Shown in pieces: positions 11,994 to 21,625 of a stretch of DNA of 64,000 nt. The notes under the pieces are model-generated. The model ran no database searches. It was not told the DNA's origin and saw only the letters and a list, made by a program, of their open reading frames with translations. A program made the translations under genes and the position numbers. The first letter of the stretch is position 1, and the number at the start of each line of letters is the position of its first letter. This DNA comes from Dicyema japonicum (lineage: Eukaryota > Dicyemida > Rhombozoa > Dicyemidae): NCBI GenBank assembly GCA_011109175.1, contig RDEW01000014.1, positions 754,042 to 818,041 of the forward strand. The letters run 5' to 3'.

Positions 11994-13604
11994 ATGGTGA
12001 AATATTCATTCGTTCAAATTGCTAATAAAATCAGACTTATCATATCCGTAATTTACCGCCTTAAGAAGAATAAAAGTTTTTTGATTGATTTTTTAGCTCT
12101 TACCACGAATGCTCACTATAAAATTGGTGGAAATATCGCTAGAAAATTCATCAGAACATTTCACGGAGAACGTCTCGAATTTGATTCTACGGATTTTAAA
12201 AGAACAATAAGAGTTGATAATTTCATTTTACACTAAGCGAGATTTTCATCCTCATATTCTAAAAATTTTTGAAAAAGAAAGCCATTTGAGGACAAAGAAA
12301 GATATATGCGACGCTGCAATGGAGATTTTGGAGGTTGTCCCCATCGTATGCTCAATTCAAACGAGAAGTTCAGTGGGAATTTGCGAAAAACTGTTATTTT
12401 CTGCAGTACACACTTCACTCATTTTTAGAGTAGAACAACACAAAATTATTATCAAACAAGGACATCGCGCAGAATTCTTTTATCTTTTGGTGAGCGGATC
12501 CGGTTATTTTTATTTTTTTTAATTTCAGTAATCGTAGTAGAACAGGGGTCAAATATATTAAAACGAACGATTCTCCCGGGGGAAACATTCGGAGTAAATC
12601 AAAATTCACCAATTTTAGGAACTTGGCCTTATTCTTAACAGGGGGAGAATGAAAACTGTTTTAAACGGATCCGGGACGTCTACTCTCTTAATGATTGACA
12701 AAGAAGCTTTTATGAAAATTTTTTCAAATGAATCAAAGGATTTAAATCAAAAAATTAATTTTTTACAAGATCACAGGCTTTTTCAGAACTGGCCGAAGGA
12801 AAAATTATATGAAAACGAGTCCAAGATAGGATACTGTTATTATAGGTTAATGGTGGTACTAATATAAGGGAAGGTCACGTAGTGAGCTTTGATGTCTTCC
12901 AATCGGATTGGATTTATTTTATAATTGATGGGAAATGTGAGTTATATCAGCTTTGGAGGTATTCAGATTCTCAGAGTATTCTTTTTCTCATTCTGTATTA
13001 ATGTTGTCAAATATGAATGAAACAAAGCATGTGCCTAATGCAATGTGGTTTCCTGAACTTGAGAATATAGACGACGTTACAAATTTCTTGGTGTCTGCTG
13101 GAGCAATTAGAAAATACAGCAAAGAGGAGTATAACAGTAAGAAAAACTCTAAAATTAGATGCCTTAAATCAATTGACCAGAAATACTAGAAAAAGTAAAA
13201 ATATAAGTGAACGGGTGTTTTCTCCTAACCAAACTTACATCAGTGACGATAAATTTGATGCAGTCTTACATTTGAAAAGCCTGAATCCAATGGATACTAT
13301 TGTAACTGTCTTTCCTGAATTGATAGGGAGTTGAATCTATAGTTGAGACAAACCTTCCTAAAAGTACAGTTTTATATTCTCTTGGGGCAAATGTTTTGTT
13401 TTTGAATAAAGAGTTCTACAGGCAAAATTTGTATAATATAGGGAAACTGCGTCTTCGGTCTATGGTTGCTCATAAAGACTGAATTTTTAGATCTACACTT
13501 TTCAAAAAGAAAAGGATATAGAAAACTTAGTAAAAGAAACTAAAAAATGGGATAATTACAAGCGGATAATTAAAAAGAAAAATTTATTTCACAAAAATAA
13601 TTAA
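11994..13604 (+). CDS. Tandem cyclic-nucleotide-binding-domain protein resembling CNBD2, at least nine exons, two frame breaks
   Basis: The product has two cyclic-nucleotide-binding folds and no kinase or channel part, the layout of CNBD2-type proteins of animal sperm and cilia. Well-supported introns are 12213-12237, 12346-12368, 12503-12528, 12594-12618, 12846-12868, 13137-13158 and 13465-13490 (22-26 nt, GT...AG). The first domain runs VEQHKIIIKQGHRAEFFYLL, then SVIVVEQGS, then LPGETFGELGLIL. The second starts NFLQDHRLFQNWP, continues YREGHVVSFD and DWIYFIIDGKCELYQL, and ends ELIGVESIVETNLPKST. The conserved phosphate-binding arginine is not obvious, so ligand binding is doubtful. Two single-base extras break the frame: in a T run at 12422-12426 and a G run at 13326-13328. 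The splice between 12958 and about 13040 is unresolved. The ATG at 11994 is the first in frame. Confidence 0.78.
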
Positions 13605-13706
13605 TTTTCATAAGAAATGATGATATTAAATATTTAATAATTTTTTGTTATTTTTTTAATTTATACATTTTATACAAAATAATTTTTTTTAACAATTAAA
13701 CAAATG

Positions 13707-14299
13707 TCAGTTGAGGAAGCCGGCTGCGTGGATTGCGAACGAGTTCCCTCGGAGTATGGCTATTCCAATCTTTTGTTTTAGCCATAACCATTCCCGTTGA
13801 TCCCTTTTCTTTCTGGCAAGCATTTCTCCGAGTTCTTGCAAGAACTCAGCCGTCATTGGACCAACGGCTCCCGATGATACGGTCACAACAGGAATAAATC
13901 GGTAGCGATCCCCGAGGCAAGAATATTTATTGATTTTTAGGTTCTCTGCAGTCGAAGCAGCTGCTCCGATTTGAAAATATTCGTGCTTGAGAACGTGTCT
14001 ACACAAGTTGCGTCCCAGACCAAAGATCTTCCAGACGTGAAGGGGAAGAGGGTCATCCCGTCAGGTCTCTTTCCATCTCCTCGATCAAGACCCATTGGTT
14101 CAAGCTGTGCTGGGAAGCCTGTAGCCTTCAGAGCTCTGACGATCACATCGTTCAGAGCAGCATGACGTGGTCCCCTTACGGCGCTTTTTCTGCAGGACAG
14201 CGGGTGCAATCCCTTCGCATCGACTGTTTTCCCGCATCGGCATCGGTGCTCACGGAGATCTCCTGTTAGTGCAAAAATCCGATTTCCTAGACGACTCAA
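13707..14299 (-). mobile_element. REL-endonuclease retrotransposon C-terminal fragment
   Basis: The minus-strand frame carries the CCHC-type motif [17 protein letters not shown] and ALNDVI. It then has [16 protein letters not shown] followed by LVWDATCVD, which fits the R..PD...D arrangement of the PD-(D/E)XK restriction-like endonuclease of R2/NeSL-type non-LTR elements. After a frameshift near 13950 it ends ERLGEML-like, then QKIGIAILRGNSFAIHAAGF and a stop. The reverse transcriptase itself is missing. An A/T-rich 3' flank follows toward 13690. The upstream end is fused to the next fragment. Confidence 0.78.
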
Positions 14300-14870
14300 G
14301 AATTCCAGCGTTGCAGGCGCAAGGGAACCAGACGTCTCAACAGCGAGTGGAACAAATATAAAATTCTCTGTAGGACCACGTACTTTGCCCGTTTCAACCT
14401 CTCGGCCTTTTCATCGGCAGAACAGGCTCCAGAGGCACTTCGGAGTAGGTTGCAAGGGGCAAACATGTCGGTGCAGGAGACGTCCCACACAAGAGGTTTC
14501 CTGACTTCAAAAGGGAAGATGGTCATCCCATTTTGTCGTTTCTTGTCACGCATGCAAAGACCGACTGATTCGAGCACGACAGATATCCGGCGGCGTCCAA
14601 AGTTTCGTCTAACGACTTCGTTCAAGGCCATGTGTTGGAGAAATCTGCTTGCACTTTTCTTGCAGGAGAGAGGGTGTAGGCCAAACAGTCGATCTGGTCT
14701 CCTCATCTGCACGGATGTGGCAAACTGACTTTTAATTCCAGTCGCAATGAGATCCCAATACAGACGATTCATCATCCAGAAAGGTTCCCAAAACTCCATT
14801 TGGAATGGCGTTGAGCCAGGCACCGCTCTTGGAGGACGCCCCCGACAACAAACATGCACGGCGATGTTGG
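14296..14870 (-). mobile_element. Second REL-endonuclease retrotransposon fragment, fused to the previous one
   Basis: The minus strand reads GLHPLSCKKSASRFLQHMAL, then ESVGLCMRDKKRQNGMTIFP and PLVWDVSCTDMF, and continues to [16 protein letters not shown]. There it runs directly into the zinc motif of the copy at 13707-14299. Two copies are therefore joined, either by insertion of one into the other or by deletion. Key PD residues are partly replaced (QNG instead of RPDG), so this endonuclease is dead. Confidence 0.72.
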
Positions 14871-15259
14871 TTAGATGACATTAACAGATCTTCAAAAGAA
14901 TTCCGGTATACAGCATCGTCCAGACCCCTCTAAGAGAACATGGAAGGTAAGGAAAACTGATGGGTACGGCTCCAGGCCTCACGAGCATGACCGGCGTCGG
15001 ATGTTGTTTTTTATTTTAGTGAAAAGACCCCTTCCATTCCAATCAGGTCGCGAGAGCCTTACTGAGATAGTTAAGAAAGAACTATGGCCATGGTGCAACA
15101 AAATATTGTTGGAAGTATTTGATCAATTTATTAATTGCTCTCATGCACAATACAACTAAATGACCAGCAAACGTGATAACTGATCGATTTTGTCAATTAT
15201 GTCTTTTTTTCTTTTTTAAGAAATGTTAACAATTTATTACGGAAAAAGTGAGCAAATGA
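14871..15259. other. Spacer between retrotransposon fragments
   Basis: A 94-codon plus-strand open stretch (14875-15159) has no recognised homologue. A T-rich run at about 15200-15220 reads as an A-rich tail of the minus-strand fragment to the right. Confidence 0.35.
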
Positions 15260-15562
15260 TCATATAGAGGCCGCCCTGACTGCGTGGCTATTCCTTCTGA
15301 TGATGGCGATTCGCTCAAATAACCAGCAGCGTTCATATGGATCTTCTGATCGTGTAGAAATCCACATCTCTAGACGACTCAAAAATTCCAGCGTTGCAGG
15401 CGCAAGAGAACCAGGCGTCTCAGCGGCGAGTGGAACAAACAAAAAATCATTGTGTAGGACCGTGTACTTTGCCCGTTTCAACCTCTTTGCCTTCTTAGCG
15501 GCAGAACAAACTCCAGAGGCACTCTGGGGCAAACGTGTCGGTGCAGGTGACCTCCCAGGCAA
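15260..15562 (-). mobile_element. Third REL-endonuclease retrotransposon 3' fragment
   Basis: The minus strand reads KRAKYTVLHNDFLFVPLAAE, then [16 protein letters not shown], then ERIAIIRRNSHAVRAASI and a stop. It is nearly identical over 60 residues to the end of the 14296-14870 copy, so the two are recent relatives. It is 5'-truncated within the endonuclease domain and followed by T/A-rich tail sequence toward 15200. Confidence 0.75.
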
Positions 15563-15734
15563 GAGGTAATGTCTTATTTTTGTTACTCATGGAAAGTGTT
15601 ACTTTTTTAAAACAAAATACACTAAGTAAAAAACAGTTATGATGACTAATCGTAGGGGGAGAACCAAAGAATGCTCTTCAATTCTTTTTGTTGGTATGAG
15701 TCCTTTATAGACGATACTGTCTGAAGTAAATGTT

Positions 15735-15866
15735 CACTGATGACGGCGCCACTCGTCAAGTCAAAGCATCTTAGATGTGTGGGACCTTCAGCCGGAATTT
15801 ATAACAGCGAGATTGGAACCAGGGCCTATAAGGCCTTTTACCCGGCACTCGTTACACTCCATCACC
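15735..15866 (-). repeat. tRNA-derived SINE-like repeat, copy 1
   Basis: On the minus strand AACGAGTGCCGGGTAAAAGG (A-box side) is followed by GGTTCCAATCTC (B-box-like). A tail TTCCGGCTGAAGGTCCCACA comes next, then GTCATCAGTGAAC. The same order is found at 55300-55400 and 63745-63890. No intact tRNA cloverleaf is visible. Confidence 0.6.
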
Positions 15867-15997
15867 AAATTATAAAATTATTATAATTTTAAATTTTTAG
15901 TCAATCTTCAATCAATTATTCAACATTTGGCTTAATGCATGCAAAAAAATCTAGTATTAATATTTTGTATTTAATAAAGTTAAGTTGTTATGGCAGG

Positions 15998-16075
15998 TCT
16001 CCATTATGACCTGCAGGCATTGACCAAGCAATGAGAGTTTCCTCACATAATCGCGAGCCCAATCTTTGGCCTAAT
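15998..16075. repeat. Dispersed repeat, pair with 40502-40576
   Basis: Both copies carry TATGRCMTGCAGGCATTGA, then a short gap, then CTCATAATCGCGA. The copies are about 75 bp long and in the same orientation. The parent element is unknown. Confidence 0.5.
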
Positions 16076-16133
16076 GATTTTTTGAAACAGTTCATTGAAT
16101 TTGAAAAAAACTAATTATTGACTAAATCGTTAA

Positions 16134-17085
16134 TTATAATTTTTTAATTATGTAAATTGTGCTGAGGTCAGTTATTAGCTAAAATTTATAATTTTTAATA
16201 TTACCATGAGGATTATGACAGCAGAAATTGCAATTTGGATGAAAATATTGAACGGTTTTATTTTTTCGCAAAATTTTGCAAAGCAGCCCTATACTAAATA
16301 AATTTAGATTACTTGGTTGCTGTTAGAATAATTTTGGTCATATTTGTTCGTTATGAGGCATGCTGTAAGATTGGCATCAGTTAGATTAACCTTTAAATCA
16401 GTTTTACAGCAAGATTTGGGGTAAGGGATTGTCTGTCTGGTACCGTTCACTACTCCCGTCGAATCCCAATATTTATGATTTTTAAAATCGCTGCTGTTGC
16501 CTACTCCACAACATTGAAACTATTATTGAGTACTCAAGTCAACATAATTATCCAGATTATCCACAATTTTCGTGTATGTCTGAGTTTTGTTGTAATTGTC
16601 AAAGATATTCTCTTTGAAATACTTTTTGATGGTAAATTCGATCTAAGATTCTTTAAAGTCATCACCTTGTTTTTCATTGTGAATAAGCAGATGATTCCTC
16701 CAAATAATGGCAACAAGCAAGGAAGTGATGATTATTGCGTACTTTAATAACGATAAATTAGTGCTTACAATTATCAGCTTGCATTTATTTTCCTTTAGAG
16801 CTCCGCAACAACCAAAAAGTCCGGTCAAAATTATGAATATTCCTAATCCAAGGACTCCGTAAAGGATGGAAGTTAATGACCCAAACACTTTTATAAGTCT
16901 GAATGTGTCCGAGATTTCTTTTGGGGCGTGTTTGGACAATAAGTGAATCAGTGGATCTCCAGCAATTAAAAAAATACAGATTCCTAAAAGTGTGAATCCG
17001 ACTATCTGACGAAAATTGAAACAAAAATTACAAATGTTGGAATGTTGAATACTAAAAGACAACATTTTTGCAATCTAATGCCCAT
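16134..17085 (-). CDS. Tetraspanin, seven exons with 23-27 nt introns, one single-base frame break
   Basis: This is a four-span membrane organiser of the tetraspanin family. Exons on the minus strand are 17085-17032, 17005-16769, 16741-16666, 16642-16544, 16519-16313, 16288-16205 and 16178-16134. Introns are 26, 27, 23, 24, 24 and 26 nt, all GT...AG. The spliced product is about 266 residues. The N-terminus is MGIRLQKCCLLVFNIP, with a membrane span at FTLLGICIFLIAG. A second span ends GLFGCCGALKENKC, the family signature before the third span. The large loop contains FQCCGVGN (158-160 = CCG), PKSCC (192-193) and GCFAKF before the fourth span. All four canonical loop cysteine groups are therefore present. 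One extra base near 16705 separates LLVAI from FGGIICLF in the third span. Upstream and downstream sequence is intact, so an indel error is likely. Confidence 0.9.
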
Positions 17086-17089
17086 TTCT

Positions 17090-18095
17090 GCTCATCCAAT
17101 ATCGCTCAATGTATTTATAAATTAATTGATAATCGCAAAAATTGATTGCTGGCCATATTTACCTTATTAACCAATTATTTCTGGTAACATGCCCACCTCT
17201 GATGTTTCTTGAGTTAAACTTGAAGGAACTTGAATTTTTAAATGTTCATTAAAGAAATCTAACATCCATTATACTCAAAGTTATCATTTCTTAATTGATG
17301 ATCAATACATAATTAAATTATAACTGACAGATGTGACTGAACATATGGGGTCGTATGCACATTTGTTGTTTCAATATTTATTAACCATCATATTTTCCCA
17401 CATTTTACTAAGAAATCAGTCTCATGGATGAATTTGCCATAATTTACAATAGAATAACAAGAAGGGATCATTTACGATAAACTAGTTAGCGATGTGGATA
17501 ATTGCTTTGAAGATTGAGGTGGTGTAGTACATTTATTGCACAAATGTCTACTTCGCTAGTTGATGGGTGAAAGCCCTTTGTTTTTTTCTTCTCATGAACA
17601 TGGATGAGATGACGGACTCAGGAGGTATTGGAATCCCCAAGTTTTAGAAATGGATGATTCTTTTGCTCCCTATGTTCAATCCAATTGACCATGCTTGGTC
17701 AGTAGTTAAAGCTGATGTAAAAAAAGAAATTTGATGAAAATAAAGCAGACTAGTTGAATAATGATCTCAGAGGTTTTTAAGAATATTGACTGTAGTTCTT
17801 AGAAAGACTCATTAGCTCTGCAGCGAATTTAATTACACCCTGTTTGTGTTGCTCCTGTATCCCCATATTCAAGGAATAGTAGCACTTGATAAGTTAGATA
17901 TGGAATTTCAATAAATGGTTTTTGAAGACGCGTTTTCCAGTTAGTTTGCAGCTATTTTCATTTAGTATGAAAAAAAAATCCTACATAAGGGTCCCGCACT
18001 CCTCATATCTTTCCACAACTTGAGCCTGATTTGTTACTAATATTTATGTTTCCGTGTTAAAAATTTGTTTGATTAAAACTTCTCTCGATTTTTCC
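17090..18095. other. Intergenic with one repeat copy
   Basis: The region is A/T-rich. Positions 17515-17645 are the partner of the repeat at 11560-11730. No gene was recognised. Confidence 0.35.
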
Positions 18096-18710
18096 AGATA
18101 TAATATTGGATGTCTCCCGGATTTGTTTTTTAGAGTAATGCTTCACGTTTGCTTGGATTTTCGAAAAATATTGCCAGTCGTAGATTGTGGAATTTTCATA
18201 ATAAACGAGATTTCACTTATGGATTTGTTGAAAGACGAGTATCCGGCAATTATTCCTATAATGAATCAGAATTTAAAAGTTTACTCATTTCGAGTAACAA
18301 CAACAAATCCAATATTTTTTGTCTCGTGAAATTCAAAATTACGAGTGAATTAGTAGTGTTAAAATTCGATAAATTAAAAAATAATATTTCCACTGGCACG
18401 TGGTTCAATTACTCAGATGACTTAAGGGAAACTGACATCGATATCGAGATGATCGAAGAAAGACATGCTATCTGAAGATGCTGTTTGCCCGAGAATCTGA
18501 ACGAATGAATTTATGTAAAAAAACTCAGACTGGGAAAGTCCAAACTATTTACTACGCAGAACCTGAAAGTGTGCTCGGTCTGGTTCAAAAAGAAAAAAAA
18601 TTAATTGAGAAATTATCAATTCATTTGTTTTTTGCCAAGTTCCCACAAATTCCCATCATCAAAAAATCTGAACTTTTCCAAAAAAAAACTGAAAAAACAC
18701 AAATATAGTT
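18096..18710 (+). CDS. Unidentified gene or gene fragment with a probable 22-nt intron
   Basis: A 22-nt GT...AG intron at 18112-18133 would join ATATTGGAT to a long open exon. That exon begins SNASRLLGFSKNIASRRLWN, passes FVERRVSGNYSYNESE, and stays open to the stop at about 18473. A second open stretch, 18478-18708, starts MLFARESERMNLCKK and may be a further exon. Serine- and asparagine-rich composition and the lack of known motifs prevent assignment. The alternative frame over 18054-18329 is also open, so the reading is not certain. The gene lies on the same strand as CNOT3, about 0.7 kb upstream. Confidence 0.4.
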
Positions 18711-19373
18711 TTTTTTAACTGTGCTCTGGTCCTTGAAAGATATGTTGTATGGATTAGTCACGTCACTATTGTGATGAATGGATTCAATTTGTTAACTATT
18801 TTCTAGGTTAAACAACATGAATGAAAAGATATATTATTAAATAGTTCATCATTCTTGGTAGCTTATACCAAATAAAATATTACATTTAAAAATGAAAAAC
18901 AAAAAATCAAAACTAGGGGACCGCAGCCTTGACAGCACTACTATGTCCCATCTGAACTGCGAGGAAAATACACTAAGCGGGGCGAGAATAGATTTCAGAA
19001 TATTTTAAGAAAAGTTTGGGGCAAATGCCAGAGGGCTCGCTTATATAATTTTAAATGCTAAATTACTCAATATATGCTCTAAACAAATTTTGCAACCATT
19101 AAGTAATAGTTTCAAAACACTGCTTAAAAAATCTTTATTTCGGTATATCAACAGAAGACTAGAAATGATGTAAAATTCAGTGGAATAGGAAAAATTGCTC
19201 TTAATTAATAAGATGGGCAAAAAAGTGATTTTAATATGATTTTTTGACCAGCAATCATAAATTAACGAATTAAATTAAAAATATAATTATTTAACAAAAT
19301 ATATTAAATTTAAATTTTTTAATAAAAGTATTATTTGTAATTTGAATAATCTTTATTCTTGTTGAGTTTAAAA
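18711..19373. other. Intergenic upstream of CNOT3
   Basis: No coding signal is seen. The last 150 bp before the CNOT3 start are nearly pure A/T and probably hold its promoter and 5' UTR, but no defined motif can be named. Confidence 0.35.
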
Positions 19374-21082
19374 ATGATGGAAGAAAGACGTCGCTTAGAA
19401 AGTTATTATTTTATAAATTAATTTTAGTCGAATGCCAGCGATTGACTGAAAGCCTATCTCAGCATGTAACTAAGTGTAGTCTTCAAATAGATAAGGTGCA
19501 TACACACTTATTTGTAGATTTTAAGTATGCAGGAATTTGTACAACGCAAAGAGATGGACGAGGAGTTACAAAACAATGTTGCGGTCGCCAAAGAATACCG
19601 AGACAGACTCAAAGAAGTCACAGATCCTGCGGATTTTGCCAGGTCGAAATTATCTTCTAGTTTTCAAAAGTCAGTTTTGTCGTGCATAAAATCCTACGAT
19701 ACTGTATTCCATCGTTGAATTTTAGTTTTACGAGAAATACTCTAGTTACCGTTCAAAGATGTTCCATTATTTTAATACACCTCCTCCTCCTGTACCTAAA
19801 CCCCCGATTGATAAGAACCACGAATGGATCCTGGTAATTTATCATCAATATTTGTTAGAATGTCATTTCTCAACTCAAATCGTATCTGACAGCTCAGGAA
19901 GACGATATTGATACCAAAAAAGGTGCCAAAAATAGAGACGTGCGAACAGTGAAGATATTTTGAAATGATTGTAGACTATGAGGATCCAAATCAAGCAAAC
20001 CAACTCCCATATTGCCAAATTGGAGTCAATCAAAGATGCCTACTTGCGAAAACAAGTCTCACCAGATGCTGTTTACTCGATAAACCAATTTTAGGTGAAA
20101 AATTCCAAGAATTCCATTGACGCCTTTATTGAAGAGCTTGTGACAGGCCGTGAAGTTCAGGACGACCCTGAAGTATATGTACAGCTGAAAGATGGTAAAA
20201 TTGAGGTTTTTTATTTCAGTTGGAATTCCCCTTATATGCCAGCAATTGCCTGCGAGCCCTATAGTTCAGCAGGGACGTAAAGGGTTCCAATCTCGTGCTC
20301 CAGCTGTCCAATCATCTCCACAGTTCATCCCGTAATAAATACTTCATAGGCCTGCTACCCCAATGAGAACCACCATTGGGGCTTATTCATATGGAGATAG
20401 GCCATCTCCCATGCCGACGTCGTCCACTAAGGTATTTACGTGATTAAATGTAGGAGGGTCTATTTTTCCGCCAGAAATCATCCGAGGAGCAAAAAAGTTG
20501 CACTGAAATGTCATGATTGAGTAGATTATGAATATCCAGACATTCTACCCGAGAGTGAAGTCCCCAAAGAAGTCTACGAGACGTTGTCGGATGATGTCAA
20601 ACAGCGTGTCAAATCCCTATTCCACAGTAATTATGATCAGCCTCTCTACCATATTAATGAAAGACTACCGTAACATCTGCTTGTTATCCCAGATTTGTCC
20701 CCTACTATGCCACTGTTGACCTTCCTGACTTCCACCCAATAGGACTCAACGAAGTGCACATGTCTTATGATTTTTACAACAAGTTGGACTCGGAACTCCT
20801 GTTCACTCTATTTTACTATATGCCCGTTTGTCTCGTAGTTCATTTTTAGGGGACGCTCGTTCAGTATATCGCAGTTAAGGTTCTTAAGGCGAGAGGATGG
20901 AGATACCAGCATAATGTAATCACGTGGTTTCGACTGGTTAATCAAGAAACGGTTTTATTTGGTTTTATTGCAAGAATGAGTATGTTTACTTCGATTACAA
21001 TCAATGGACTGAAATGGGAAATTGCCAAAATATAGTGCGTCCGGATCTTTTTGAGGATTCGCTAGATTTCCATTTTAATTGA
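19374..21082 (+). CDS. CNOT3: CCR4-NOT complex subunit 3 (CNOT3/Not3), fourteen exons, frame intact
   Basis: CNOT3 is a scaffold subunit of the CCR4-NOT deadenylase, acting in mRNA decay and repression. Exons are 19374-19401, 19428-19495, 19518-19703, 19726-19833, 19859-19948, 19975-20070, 20095-20205, 20243-20331, 20350-20431, 20454-20496, 20525-20669, 20693-20825, 20850-20951 and 20975-21082. Introns are mostly 22-28 nt; one is 37 nt, and the one after 20331 is 18 nt (or 36 nt with the next AG). The frame adds up to 463 codons without a stop. The N-terminal Not3 coiled coil is present (ERRRLEI, KNHEWILNVISQLKSYL, MRIQIKQTNSHIAKLESIK). A short P/Q/S-rich linker follows, then the C-terminal NOT box: YEYPDILPESEVP, LDSELLFTLFYYMPGTLVQY, GWRYQHNVITWF and NEYVYFDYNQW before the stop. 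The protein is about 462 residues, shorter than vertebrate CNOT3 because the linker is reduced. A retrotransposon copy begins 75 bp after the stop. Confidence 0.93.
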
Positions 21083-21143
21083 TTCTTTCTTTGTATTTAA
21101 TCTGCTTTGTTCATTATTTTTTGAATTTTTATTAAAACTGCTA

Positions 21144-21625
21144 ACTCCATCTTCCGTTTTGTCCGATCACCAATCGGGTACAACACCTTCTTACTACAAA
21201 AAATTTACAGACAATACATACTACCAGTAATCGAATATGCATGTCCCTCCTGGAGCTCGATGATTTCTGAATCGTCGTCTCAAAATTTAGAATCCGCACA
21301 ACTTGCTGCCTTGAAAATAATAAATAAGAAAACTGTGGATAACGTATTGAAAGTTAAAGAACACCTAAGGTAAAGAGTGAAATCATTTCTACAGTGGGCA
21401 ATAAAAACCGGCTGTCCGCTTTCACTCTCTATATCTGACTATCTAGAAAATTCGGGAAATCTATGGAGAATGAGACCGTCCTCGTTTCTACCAATTCTGT
21501 TGGATCTTCGAGGACCCCGAACGAGAGCCAGAACCCGGAAAACCGGGATCACTTAGTTAGTAGTTAACTATTAAGTTTTTCTAATCCGGTGATCTTGGGG
21601 TAAAAAAAAAAACTCCATCTTCCGT
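21144..21625 (+). mobile_element. 5'-truncated CR1/Jockey-like insertion with 14-bp target duplication
   Basis: The element body 21158-21611 is flanked by perfect copies of ACTCCATCTTCCGT (21144-21157 and 21612-21625). The coding part is the RT C-terminal region (IEYACPSWSSMIS, then RGPRTRARTRKTGIT and a stop), with one stop in the middle. The 3' UTR starts GGGATCACTTAGTTAG, as in the family members ending at 33393 and 56768, but the tail is poly(A) rather than (TAA)n. The insertion sits just downstream of CNOT3 on the same strand. Confidence 0.85.

Noticed and set aside
19644-19661. 18-nt intron inside CNOT3 exon 3
   Set aside because: The segment GTCGAAATTATCTTCTAG could be removed in frame, but the frame is also open without splicing and no homology demands removal.
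20243-20331. tRNA-like B-box (GGTTCCAATCTC) suggesting another SINE copy
   Set aside because: It lies inside CNOT3 exon 8 and keeps the frame of the P/Q-rich linker; no A box or family tail accompanies it.
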